NCBI RefSeq assembly: GCF_000001735.4
Contig: NC_003074.8
Coordinates: 21,149,261 to 21,213,260 of the forward strand
Reading direction: 5' to 3'
Origin: Arabidopsis thaliana
Taxonomy: Eukaryota; Streptophyta; Magnoliopsida; Brassicales; Brassicaceae
DNA: 64,000 nt
Under the pieces are notes generated by a model. That model saw nothing but the letters and a program-made list of their open reading frames with translations, ran no database searches and was not told the origin of the DNA. Shown here piece after piece: positions 1 to 10,359 of the stretch. The position numbers and the translations under genes were made by a program. Positions within the stretch are counted from its first letter, which is position 1. Each line of letters opens with the position of its first letter.

Positions 1-767
1 TTGTAGCCAAGATTGAGGAGCTCCGTCTCAAATCTTCAATGCCTCTCCGTTCACTAATGCCTCACCACCATGACCTAACCTCGACTTTAGACCTCGAAGA
101 CCAGAAGATCAGGAGGATGAGACGTGCATTGGACTCCTCTGATGTCGAGCTTGTGAAGCTAATGGTGATGGGAGAAGGACTCAATCTAGATGAGTCCCTA
201 GCTTTGATTTACGCGGTTGAAAATTGTAGTAGAGAGGTTGTAAAGGCACTTCTTGAGCTTGGAGCAGCTGATGTGAACTATCCCGCGGGTCCCACAGGGA
301 AAACCGCTCTTCACATTGCGGCTGAAATGGTGTCTCCGGACATGGTGGCTGTTTTACTCGACCACCACGCCGACCCTAACGTCCAGACAGTGGATGGAAT
401 CACTCCTCTCGACATCCTTCGAACCCTAACGTCAGATTTTTTGTTCAAGGGGGCAATTCCTGGATTGACTCACATTGAGCCCAATAAGCTTAGGCTTTGT
501 CTCGAGCTGGTCCAGTCCGCGGCATTGGTTATATCACGCGAAGAAGGAAACAATAACAGTAACGATAACAACACAATGATCTACCCTAGGATGAAAGACG
601 AACACACGAGCGGAAGTAGTTTGGATTCAAGATTGGTTTATCTGAATCTTGGTGCTACAAATCGTGATATTGGAGATGACAATAGCAATCAAAGGGAAGG
701 AATGAATCTGCATCATCATCATCATGACCCATCAACGATGTATCATCACCACCACCACCATTTCTAG
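1..767 (+). CDS. BOP1: BOP1 (BLADE-ON-PETIOLE 1), C-terminal part, 5' truncated by window
   Basis: The frame is open from base 3 to the TAG at 765-767 (254 codons) and has no start in the window, so this is the last exon of a gene beginning upstream. The family are NPR1-like BTB/ankyrin transcriptional co-activators that work with TGA bZIP factors in the nucleus and set leaf, petiole and floral-organ boundaries. Visible are ankyrin-type units (ALLELGAADVN, GKTALHIAAEM, VAVLLDHHADPNVQTVDGIT PLDIL) and the NPR1-family C-terminal segment (PNKLRLCLELVQSAALVISRE). The protein ends in two histidine runs followed by Phe. BOP1 is about 467 aa in A. thaliana, so roughly the last 54% is present. BOP2, its chromosome 2 paralogue, is the alternative; BOP1 is preferred because of the SDP1-like/CBF5 neighbours. 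Confidence 0.93.
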   Translation, partial: VAKIEELRLKSSMPLRSLMPHHHDLTSTLDLEDQKIRRMRRALDSSDVELVKLMVMGEGLNLDESLALIYAVENCSREVVKALLELGAADVNYPAGPTGKTALHIAAEMVSPDMVAVLLDHHADPNVQTVDGITPLDILRTLTSDFLFKGAIPGLTHIEPNKLRLCLELVQSAALVISREEGNNNSNDNNTMIYPRMKDEHTSGSSLDSRLVYLNLGATNRDIGDDNSNQREGMNLHHHHHDPSTMYHHHHHHF

Positions 768-1481
768 GTCTTTTTGTAGTCCCTATCATCCTTTTTTGAT
801 AACCATCATCCTTTAATTAAGATAAACATATTCAATATCTAATTAAATTGTTGTTATGGTATTCTTTTTTTCTCTATGTATATGGCCATGCGAACAAATT
901 TAAACGTTAACTCCATGGAGTCATGGAGAGTGGAAGGGAACACAAACAAAAGGGTCATTTATATATAGATGGATAAAGATCTTGAGTTATATCTTGACAT
1001 GTATAAGCTTGATTAATATTAGGTCGTTGGATTTACATTATTCAATTTTCTTATAATCAAACAATGCATTACAGTGATCTTGATCGTAGCATTTCCTTTC
1101 CTTTTGGGTAAAGTGAGGCTAAAAAAAACAATAATAGCAAAGAAAAAAAGCCAACATTTATGGAAGTGTCAATGTCATCACCACTACAATATGTACATTA
1201 GTGTATTCAAAGACAAACAACAAATGGTCGGAGCTTGTAACTTTGTAGCCATATGAAAAATACAAATCCTGCAATAATATAATAACATTACTTCTGCTCC
1301 GAAGGAAAAAAATAGTTTGGTGAAACTTGAAAATTGAAGAAGCTTTGTGGCTAAAATAAGATTTTCTCAAAACTAGAGGACTACTCTACAAAATTTTGAA
1401 GCACTGTATAGGTTTTGCAACCTAGTCCTTTAGAAGAGAGGAAATTCTCTTTGACTTGGTCAGTCATAAGTGTCTACAGTG
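768..1481. other. Intergenic, convergent 3' flanks of BOP1 and SDP1-like
   Basis: AT-rich DNA between two converging genes. It should hold both 3'UTRs. Short frames near 1074-1370 show no family resemblance and no splice-supported structure. I see no RNA gene or repeat. Confidence 0.6.
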
Positions 1482-4055
1482 TTACTCATGGTCATGGATT
1501 AGATTCGCCTGAGCGTCTCCGTCTTCCGACGCCGAGCTCTCTCCGTCAATAATGTCCTTTTCCGGCGAATCAAGTTGCACGCTTTCCGGAGTCTCCGGAA
1601 TTTCACTTTCGTTTTGGCTATCTTCCGGCTCTGAATTCATCCTCAAATTCTCTCCTCTAACGAGATTCAACACAAATCCATTGTGTGTTCTTCCCGTCTG
1701 AAGATAATCGCCTTCCGTGACAGTGATGCTATGAGAAGACGACGAAGCAGCTACAATCGAATCGTTCTCCGAAGCTCTAATCTGTTCCGGATCAACGGCG
1801 TCGAGATTCTGGACGTAGTCAGTGAACATCTGAGCAGAATTGGTCCTCATCAATGGTCCGCCAGATCTAGTCCAATCTTCAGCTTCTGGAGAATCACATT
1901 CGCTTCCTGCGTCATAGGTATGGCTTAAGTTACTGGTTCGATTACTATTCCTCCCAGATCCAACCACGATATGCTGGTACAACCGTGAAGCTTCAGCTAG
2001 GACATCATCATCGACGGATCCGGAGGAGTTCTGACGAGCTATACAATTCCAGGAAGGGATTCTTTTGGAGGCGTTGAATCTATTGGTTCCGGCCAAAAGA
2101 TGTTTAGATGGTGGAGAGGAAGAGATGGCGGAGAAAGCAGCGGCTCTTTCTGCGCTGCGTTTAAGGCGGCGCATGTGGTTAAGAACGGTGACGCACTCGT
2201 CGAGTGCTAGTTCGATCCCGAAGTTTGCTTTGATTACTGCTAGTTTTTCCCAGGTGCATCTCCTTCCTTGATTTGCTGCCTTTTGAATCTCTACATTGCT
2301 TGGATTTTGTATGATCTTCAAGTACTGAACCCGGAAACATATAGAACCTCTATACATTAATAATTGGATTAAGAGTGAGGAAGTTTTCTAGTTGGGAATC
2401 ATTATTTAGTTTACCTGAGAAAAAGTAGCTGGCATGACAATTGTGACATCGCCTTCCCATTCTTGAGCAAATAGTGAAGCTACTTCTCTTAGAGGAAGCC
2501 CGAGTTCTAGTACTTGATTACATCTATGCTTCACTTCCATCTCCGCGAGTTGCGCGAGCTTTGGAATGATTAAGAGATAGAATTAGGCATTGGATTATAA
2601 GTATTGTGGATTAACTAGATAGATTATGAATCATACCTTTGCTGCAAATCGACCTCCACAAGCTCTCACAAACTCCTTCATCCTCAAGAAGGGTGCTATG
2701 TGAGGGTTGGCTTGACTGACAATGAAATGGTTGACATTGAAAAGCTCTTTGAGTTGTATCATCGGTAAGTCCATCTCCAAACTACCGTCCCTCCAGCGCC
2801 GAACTGATGCTGAGCCCTCTTCAGGATCTAAGTTAAATGGTGGATGATAAGGAACAATCTCTCCAGTTCTGTCTTTGGCCATGAGTTCTTGAGCTTCGAA
2901 AAGACCTGGGAAAGCACAAGATGCAGTCACTGCACTCCATATCACAACATGAGGCGAAGTCAGATAATTGAGACATCTAGGCGGCTCGTGTTTCCTCAGG
3001 GAACAAACTGTTATCCCTAGAATCCGTCCTGTTATGTCGTAAGCTTCTTGGAATGTGAGATTGTTGGTGAGATTCCTCAACTTCCATTGCAGATGCCGGA
3101 TCTCATGGACTGCGCCTTGAGTCATAACCCGCTTCACAGTAGTGAAAATTCCTCCCATCTGATCAAAGAACTGCAGAGCATGCCAGGACCCTTCAAAGAA
3201 GCTCTGCAACTCGGGCCATGACCTTGTCCCCACAACCGCACACATTACAGACCCCACGCTTGAACCAGCTATAATTCTTGGCAATAGCTTATGTTCCACA
3301 AGCGTCTTGACCACACCAAGATGGAAAGCCCCAAGAGAAGCTCCTCCACTGAGAAGTAGAGCTGTTCTTCCATACGCGTGTCTGGTCTCATGCATAAAAG
3401 AAAGTTTCTCCTCCAGAGAAAGCTCTTCAGTGTCCATGTCGCAAACCATCCTAAGCTGTGTAGAGACCTCATCGATATACTCTTTGATGAGTCTCGGCAC
3501 GTGAAGCCTTCCCTTGTGAAGCTCAGGGTTACACATATTACCGAGATTTCTCACAAGATCAGCTCTCATACAGAAAATAATGTCTCTAAGAGAGCCCTCA
3601 TGACGTCTATGCTTAAGTTCATCAAGCTTATTACTTACGAGCTCCACATCAAAAAGATCTGTCTCGTTCACCTTGGGAGTCTCTTTATCTAGCATCTTTG
3701 CGGCGTGAGACCATTCCTCATATGTCAATGCAGCTCTCATCATGTTCCTCCAAAATTTTCTCCTGTAAGCCATCTCAGCCTTTGCTTTTAAGCTTGTGTA
3801 GCGGTTCAACAGAAAGGCCATCGTCGTCACCATTACTAATATCCCTTGTGGATTCCTGGGATGTAGCAAGGACACAAACGGTGATAGTAAAACCCTACCT
3901 CCTCTGAGGAAAAATTTGAGAATTCTGAAAACTTTGTGTCTGAATATAGACACGGAGTTGCAGAACAAGATCCGGACGGCAATTGTTCTTCCGATTATAG
4001 TCGTGGGTCCTATAATTGAGAACGCATCAACGCCTGCTTCGTTGCTTATATCCAT
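1482..4055 (-). CDS. SDP1L: SDP1-like patatin-domain triacylglycerol lipase
   Basis: Three exons on the minus strand (4055-2637, 2558-2415, 2324-1482), all joined in phase 0 at GT-AG sites, give 801 aa. SDP1 and its paralogue hydrolyse stored triacylglycerol at the oil-body surface to release fatty acids. The glycine-rich oxyanion loop ([14 protein letters not shown], about residues 235-247) precedes the nucleophile elbow GSSVG with Ser266. The catalytic Asp lies in WRDGS (about residue 423), completing the patatin Ser-Asp dyad. The N-terminal DUF3336-type region has a hydrophobic stretch (about 71-84). The C-terminal third is Ser/Glu-rich and ends in IHDHE. The start is the first Met of the long frame and gives the expected family length. 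SDP1 itself is the alternative, but that gene is on chromosome 5. Confidence 0.95.
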
Positions 4056-4994
4056 TGTCTCCGACTCGAAGACGAGAACCTAATCACTGGTTTTTACGAC
4101 GGACACAAAGAATCGAACCCAGATGCCAATTTTGTCTGTAAGACCAGAATCAGATGAATCAAAAAATCGATTTTTTCAAACCCATTAGAGAAGAGAAGGA
4201 GATATCGCTAACCCACCGAGGAATGAAATTGAGAAAGATGAGACAGCAAGTGATGGGAGGCATAGGGATCTGCAAGATAACATAGAAAAAGAAAAGATTC
4301 CGATGTATAATAGAGGACTTCAAGATTTCGTTTTTAGCGAAGAACAGAGGAAATTCATTTAAATGAAACCTGAGATTCATTTTTGCTATGAGACAAAATT
4401 GGCGATCTAAGTAAGACCCAAGCTAATCTTTGGACTTTCTAATTTTGGGAACATAAACTCGCGAACACGACAAATTGCAAAAGAATAAAAAATTGTCTTT
4501 TTGCACAAATAGTCTCTGTTTTTTGAAACTCGACGAATATAAAACCGTTGAATTCAAACATCTCTGGTTCGTATTAAATAAGTTCGGTATTATCCGAGAT
4601 AATCATCTCTAGACCCAGCGACAGACAACAAAGGACTGAGTTCTCGTAATCAGGCCCATTTTTTGGTCAGGGCTAAGGCCCGTTTGTTGAAAGTTAAAAA
4701 CCCGTAACTTTTAATACTGATTTAGGTCTATTATTATCCTCGTTGCCAAACAGACAAACAGACAGACAAGAAGGGCAAAGACCAAAAACAGAGAGAGAGA
4801 CCACAGTCATATAACTAAAGGGAGAATCTGCTTAGAACTGAAACTAACCTTACAAAAACATAAAATCTGGTAACGTAAGCGAGACGTAGAATACAAGCAT
4901 AAAATGCCTTTTGTCTCACTTTGTTCCAGAGTAGATAGATACCGCAAAATCAAAAGAGTTCAAAACTTAAAAAGCACCATAACGCAAACCCATC
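4056..4994. other. Intergenic, SDP1L promoter/5' leader and CBF5 3' flank
   Basis: Contains the leader and promoter of the SDP1-like gene (reading left) and the 3'UTR of CBF5. GGCCCA/GGCCC motifs near 4650-4682 resemble site II elements. The 4159-4380 minus frame looks like transcribed leader, not a protein. No repeat or RNA gene seen. Confidence 0.5.
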
Positions 4995-6692
4995 TCATTC
5001 CTCATCATCCTCACTGTCTTTGTTCTTCTTCTTCTTATCCTTCTTTTTCTTTTTCTTCTCACTCTTCTCTGCTGCTGATTCATCTTCTGCGTCAACAGCA
5101 GCTTCGGTGTCTTTGCTCTTCTTTTTCTTCTTCTTCTCAGACTTTGGTGAAGCTACCTCTTCTATAACCTCCTCCTTCTTATCTTTCTTCTTCTTCTTTT
5201 CCTTCTTCTCAGACCCGGCTTCCTCTTCTTTCTCCTCTTCCTTATCCTTCTTCTTCTTCTTCTTAGAAGACTTCACCTTCTCTTCAGCCTCTTCTCCTTC
5301 AACTTCTTTGGTTTTAGATTTCTTGGTTGTTACAGGAGCAGGGCTATCACTGCTATCATCATGCTTACGCTTACGCGCTTCCCCTGCTTCTCCATTCTCA
5401 GCGTCAGCCTTTATCTCCTCAGGAGCAGCAGCAGCACCAGCAATTATAGCATCTCCACCGGTAGGCAAAACCACATTCCTGCTCCACTCAACCGGAGTCT
5501 TCTCATTAGGCTTCCCATGCTTATCCAATTTCCCATCAGCAATAAGCTTCTTCTTCATAGAAGCCCTTGGTCCCAATCCCCACTTCCTCGGGTAGGTATC
5601 TCTATCCATCACCACACGCTTGATCTTAGCTACCACACCATGATCACAAGTAGCCATCACAGATGTTGTCATCTCAGCAATCCCAACGGCAATCGCCTCA
5701 CCCTTGGTAGTCATAAGAACGACTTCAGTACCAACATCAATGTCATTCTCGAATCTCAACAACCCAGGAATCATCAACTTAGCACCATAACAGATAGCAT
5801 TCACAGCAGAATCCTTGACAACAAGTCTCTTGTAACTCGTCAATATCATCTCAAGAGGCATAATCACCCTCCTAAGATAAGACTCATCTCTGGAGTTGTC
5901 ATACACAAATTGGGCATCCATCACATCATGCATAGTAACCATGTTATTATTCTCACCCAAAATCCCAGACCTAACCCTCCTAAGCTCCTGCATATGCCCA
6001 CCAACCCCAAGAAGTAAACCCAAGTGAACACACATAGTCCTAATGTAAGTACCCGCCTCACAAGAAACCCAGAAAACAACCAAATGCCTATCAGCATCAT
6101 ACTCAAGCAGCTTGCTTTCATAGATTGTCCTAATCCTAAGCTGTCTTTTAACAGCAGAGATCAAAGGAGGCCTCTGAAACACAGCTCCAGTGAGCGATTC
6201 AAGAGCTCTAGCTACTTTAGCAACATCAGGGACAGCTGAGTGAAGCCGAGCAACACAAACGTACTCTTTACCCGCACCTTGCTGCGATTTCACAAGCCGT
6301 GTGGCTCGGTCAATACAGACAATGAGGTTTCCAGTGACTTTTGGGTCAAGAGTACCACTGTGACCGGTTTTCTCAACACGGAGGATACGCTTAATCCAAG
6401 CAACGACCTCGTGAGAAGAAGGGTTCGCGGGTTTATCGAGATTGATGACACCGTACCTGATATACTCTTGAAGAGGACGTTTCAGAGGAGAGTGACCGGC
6501 GCTGATTGGAGTGTAGTGACCGGTACGGACGTTGAGGCGGTCGTAGTTCTTGAGGAGGATGGGCCACTGAGAAGTGTCGATGGCTGGAGTGAAACTCTGT
6601 GGCTTGATCATGTAGTCTCCGGTGTCGGCGGCATCGTTCTCCGTTTTGTCTTGCTTCTTCTTCTTCGAGTGTGAGATGTCGACCTCCGCCAT
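4995..6692 (-). CDS. CBF5: CBF5/NAP57 (dyskerin), H/ACA snoRNP pseudouridine synthase
   Basis: A single uninterrupted 565-codon frame. Dyskerin converts uridine to pseudouridine in rRNA and snRNA within H/ACA ribonucleoproteins in the nucleolus and Cajal bodies, and also takes part in telomerase RNP. The DKCLD-type N-terminal segment is followed by a TruB catalytic domain containing [11 protein letters not shown], whose Asp116 is the catalytic aspartate. The PUA domain follows (about 290-375, starting near [17 protein letters not shown]). The last 120 residues are a low-complexity Lys/Glu/Asp tail, as expected for nucleolar localisation; the tail makes a long Phe/Ser-rich frame on the other strand that is not a gene. 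The intronless structure is normal for this plant gene. Its promoter has telo-box and site II elements. Confidence 0.97.
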   Translation of the reverse strand: MAEVDISHSKKKKQDKTENDAADTGDYMIKPQSFTPAIDTSQWPILLKNYDRLNVRTGHYTPISAGHSPLKRPLQEYIRYGVINLDKPANPSSHEVVAWIKRILRVEKTGHSGTLDPKVTGNLIVCIDRATRLVKSQQGAGKEYVCVARLHSAVPDVAKVARALESLTGAVFQRPPLISAVKRQLRIRTIYESKLLEYDADRHLVVFWVSCEAGTYIRTMCVHLGLLLGVGGHMQELRRVRSGILGENNNMVTMHDVMDAQFVYDNSRDESYLRRVIMPLEMILTSYKRLVVKDSAVNAICYGAKLMIPGLLRFENDIDVGTEVVLMTTKGEAIAVGIAEMTTSVMATCDHGVVAKIKRVVMDRDTYPRKWGLGPRASMKKKLIADGKLDKHGKPNEKTPVEWSRNVVLPTGGDAIIAGAAAAPEEIKADAENGEAGEARKRKHDDSSDSPAPVTTKKSKTKEVEGEEAEEKVKSSKKKKKKDKEEEKEEEAGSEKKEKKKKKDKKEEVIEEVASPKSEKKKKKKSKDTEAAVDAEDESAAEKSEKKKKKKDKKKKNKDSEDDEE

Positions 6693-6905
6693 GGCTCCGG
6701 TCGGATTAGGGTTTTGAAAAATGGAGGAGGAGGCGTTAAAAGTTGTAGCGGAAAAAGAGGAGACGACTGATTGGTAATTTATAAAGGACTAGGGTTTTTT
6801 AGGGTTTTAGGCGACAGTGATGACACTGGAAGCTTGAAGGTAATCCCTTATTGGGCTTGAGTTGGGTTTCTTTGATTTTAATTGGGCTTTTATACAAGTT
6901 CAATT
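6693..6905 (-). promoter_or_regulatory. CBF5 promoter with telo-boxes and site II elements
   Basis: Upstream of the CBF5 start, the minus strand reads two AAACCCTA-type telo-boxes almost back to back (plus-strand 6789-6810) and two AGCCCA site II elements (plus-strand TGGGCT at 6852-6857 and 6893-6898). This pairing is typical of plant genes for ribosome biogenesis and translation, expressed in dividing cells. The elements are seen directly; their activity is inferred from the gene class. Confidence 0.7.
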
Positions 6906-7750
6906 CGTTTAGTGCCCAAATAAACGAGGTCCATATACCCGATAAAACCTTTAATTGGACTTTCATACAAGTTCAATTCGTTTGAATATTATCATTCGTG
7001 AAGTGAATACCAGTTTAAAGACCTTTCATAGTTCAAACTTCAAAGTAAATATAACCCTTTTTGTGTAGATAATTAAGGTTCTCTTTTGTTGTGCCCAAAA
7101 TGTAGAAAAAAGCTCTTTTGATACGAGACAATTGAATGTTATGTTAATAAAACTGCTTATATAATTAGAAGTATTGATTGGTCATATAAACCTAATGAAG
7201 CATGAATAACGCCTCGTGATAATTATTATATTAAGAGTCGAACGTCTGTCTTTTTCAGTAACAAGAAGACAATCCTTATATTACTAAAACCAAGTCTTGA
7301 CCACAGAAAATCATAAATATGGATGAATATAGTTAAGTGTATACTACTCTCTTTTTCCGCATATATAAATACCATAAGATTTATGTGGCCATTCAAAGAC
7401 ATGAAAAATTATCACGATTTTAAAATGTTTCGAGTGAAGTGTTTCGATTTGATTCTAAAATTCTTGAACAAATCAACCACCGCCCTAGAATATAGTGAAA
7501 TAATTCTTCGAATATCCTTATTTACGCTAACTGATTCGCATAATGAACAAAAATAACCCCAAGTTTTTTCAAGAATATAGGTCCCATTGTTTCAGACTTT
7601 TACATTTTACACCTTAAGTTTCTGCATTTAGGTAAAGTCAGCTCTCTGGCTCTCTCTCTTGTCTCGCCAATAAATAGTCGCTTAACAAACAAACAATTTT
7701 TCTTTAAACCTAAAACTCACCAAAGAGAAAACACTGGGCTGAAGTAGGAA
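6906..7750. other. Intergenic between divergent CBF5 and the small gene at 7751
   Basis: AT-rich. The part next to 7751 holds a CT-rich stretch (7640-7665) and an ATAAATA box at 7670-7676, about 75 bp before the next ATG, consistent with a promoter. No coding signal or repeat seen in the rest. Confidence 0.45.
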
Positions 7751-7987
7751 ATGGCCGGCCTTCAATATAGTTTCTTCCCGACCGACTTCTTCTACCCACG
7801 AGCTTCTCCTCCGGCTACGACAAGCCTTGTCGCCACCAATCCAAAACTGGAGAAAACCCAAAAGAGAGATGGTTTAGTAGTGATTGATGAAACTCGTGCT
7901 TCTCTGTCTCTGTTTATACGTGAAAAGAAGACTAATCAGTCACAAACATGGAAGAAGCAGCCACTTTGGATCGAAGATGACATGTGA
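7751..7987 (+). CDS. Small unknown plant protein, 78 aa
   Basis: One short frame (ATG 7751, TGA 7985-7987) encodes a 78-residue protein that begins MAGLQYSFFPTDFFYPRA and ends in a Trp/acidic tail (KKQPLWIEDDM). I do not recognise a domain. There is no signal peptide and no membrane helix; the N-terminus is aromatic-rich, the centre Lys/Thr-rich. Support comes from a TATA-like ATAAATA box 75 bp upstream, a CT-rich leader, an A-rich context before the ATG (GAAGTAGGAAATGGC) and codon usage that looks normal. No intron is needed. It could be non-coding transcript sequence, so confidence is moderate. Confidence 0.5.
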   Translation: MAGLQYSFFPTDFFYPRASPPATTSLVATNPKLEKTQKRDGLVVIDETRASLSLFIREKKTNQSQTWKKQPLWIEDDM

Positions 7988-8591
7988 TACATCTGGTTTT
8001 TGTCATAGCTTCATCAATTCTCATGTCTTTTCTTTCGTTAACTCAATAAGGTCATTTATCTATCAAGTTTCAAGGGTATATCAGGATTGGCTGTTATTTA
8101 AGGCTGACCTTAACCCAAAAAACAGAGTGTTTTCTAGATTTTAAAAAACCTCTAATGTGCCTCGTGTGGATCTTTGAATTCTTGTAATTCCAGCGTAATT
8201 TCAACGCAAATATCACTGTCCTAGCTCTTTACAATTTGTTCTTATTTCTTTCTATCGTTGCCTTATATAAAAGCAAGTTCTTTAAGTTGGCTATGAAGGT
8301 GTTATCAGTTTTACAAATTGTTGAATTTTGGTATCAAAATGATCATACTAAATAAATAGGGTGCAATCATTAGATGAAGCTAGGAAGAAAAAGCAGAGGG
8401 TAAAAGCCAATAATGTGCAACATGAATTGGGTCACCCAACCATTTACATTCCCATTTGGCAAAATCCAAATAATCTAATAGTAACTAAGATAAAATGCTT
8501 AGAAGAGAGTCAAGTCTGTAGAGAAACGAAAGAGAATGAGATGAGATCATCGGTATAAACCAATTTTGCAGCTTCAAGCGGAGACCTCCAC

Positions 8592-9495
8592 TCAGAAGCA
8601 AGCGTCCAAGACACAGTAACAGCACAGAGCAGCAATACTGCAAAAGCAAATCACCATACTCAGTCATATCCAGTACTGAACACAACATGTATTAGCCAGA
8701 TAACTCCACAAAGTGAGAAAGAAAACAAACTTCTGAGTAATGAAGACATGATGGCACACATCTTTTCTAATAACCTTCGGTTCTGAGGTTTGAATTATAT
8801 CTTACACTCAGATCAGCACTATCAGATTCAACATCTTTCTATGCATTACTATAAGGTGAGGACCAAATCCAAATGAAAACAAACTTATGAACAAACGTGA
8901 CATGACATGGTACTACCGATTCAATCAAATGATATAAAAAACCATGAATTCTCTCTAAGGATCAACAATTCTCGAACCAAAAACTGAAAAAACATTGAAA
9001 GAACAATTTAAAGTCGAGCAAATAACTTACCATCCTTCAAGCATACCAGGACTGTGTTTCTGTTGCTGTTGTTGCTGAGGTGGGTAACCTTGTTGAGGAT
9101 ATCCTTGTTCAGGGTACCCCTGCGGAGGATAACCTTGAGGAGGATAACCTTGTTGAGGATATCCCTGCGGAGGAGGATATCCTTGCTGAGGATAGGGTTG
9201 TCCCGGAGGTGGATAAGCGTCCTTGGGTGGTCCTTCCGCCGGATAAGCTATTCAGATCGAGATATAGATAACGTATTCAGATCCATCAAAGCAGAATAAC
9301 ACGAATTTCGAAATCAAAATTCAGAATCTAAACAACACTTTATATCATATTTTGGAGAAGTAGTTAGAAAAAACTCAAATCTTAAACAAAAAGCGAAGAG
9401 AAGTGAGACCATAATAATTCAAATAATCAAAAGCAGAAGAGTAAGGAGTGACCATGAGAAGGAGGAACACCAACAGCAGGAGGTTGTTGACTCAT
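8592..9495 (-). CDS. CYSTM (cysteine-rich transmembrane module) protein, 101 aa
   Basis: Three minus-strand exons (9495-9453, 9247-9031, 8637-8592) join in consistent phase at GT-AG sites to give 101 aa. The protein opens [12 protein letters not shown], continues with repeated GYPP/GYPQQ units (about residues 15-80) and a Gln run, and ends [15 protein letters not shown]. This Cys-rich hydrophobic tail is the CYSTM module, which anchors small tail-anchored plant proteins in membranes and is linked to stress tolerance. The layout is that of the Arabidopsis WINDHOSE (WIH) proteins. A WIH gene lies near BOP2 on chromosome 2, so this is probably its duplicated partner; that is recalled, not computed. 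In other frames the repeats produce Arg/Leu-rich false proteins. Confidence 0.88.
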
Positions 9496-10359
9496 TGTAG
9501 TTATTTTCTTCTTCTTCGGGAGTTTGGAAGATGATGCAACAGAGAAAAAAAGTGAGAAGAAAGAGGAAAAGGAAAAGCGCATTTTTATTTGTAGGCGAAT
9601 TAGGTTTACTCTTTTTAAAGGTATTTTCTAACGGTTATCCTATCAAATTATATCTTAGTCAACTTTTTTTATGTTTTAAATGTATATCCTAAATATTTTC
9701 TTGATTTTTTTTTTTAACTTTTGCTTTTGGGAAGTGAATCCAGATTCTATTCCCTATAAGAAGATATTTTTTTGGTAAGCCCTATAAGAAGATATTGTTA
9801 CATTTATCTTTGACTATTTTAATTACATTAATTTAATTTGGAAGGATTTTTAATTTTTAGATATTAATTACATTTATTTATTTTTCAAACTTTAAATTTA
9901 TTTTCTCACTTTTCTTGTATTTAACTTAATTTTTAAAAACTTTCTTTTCCGTAAATTCACAAAAGCAATTATATTCAAGAAAAAAAAAGAATCTTACCAC
10001 ATTTTTTTTTTTTTACTTTTCATATTCCTCAACTTTTTAAGAAAATCAGAAAAACAACAGAATATTTAATTAAATTATTTACATTTTGACATGCAACCAA
10101 ATTTCATCAGCAATATAATTTCACTAGAAAAAATCATCATTAATTTCATATAATTTGTTTTTCATAGATCAAATCAAAAGATTTTTACATAGTTAAACCA
10201 GAGACAAGGCTGATGAACAAATCAAGTAAAAAGGGCCACAAATATTGAAAAAGGAATCCATGTTTTCCAATGTTAACGATTCTCACCCCTTACTCCCCTA
10301 GTTATCTCATTGTCTTGTGGAGTTAAATTAAAACGCTAAGAGATCAGCTGGAGAAGTCA
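9496..10359. other. Intergenic, AT-rich, with a short direct repeat
   Basis: Holds the CYSTM promoter/leader on the right of that gene and the 3' flank of the PIG-Q homologue. From 9600 to 10200 it is strongly AT-rich with poly-A/T runs. A direct repeat of CCCTATAAGAAGATATT occurs near 9753 and 9780, probably replication slippage. No gene seen. Confidence 0.5.

Noticed and set aside
5020-5595. Plus-strand 191-codon Phe/Ser-rich frame
   Set aside because: It is the reverse complement of the Lys/Glu-rich tail of CBF5; low complexity and no start context.
9054-9299. Arg/Leu-rich plus-strand frames
   Set aside because: They are shadows of the GYPPQ repeats of the CYSTM gene on the minus strand.
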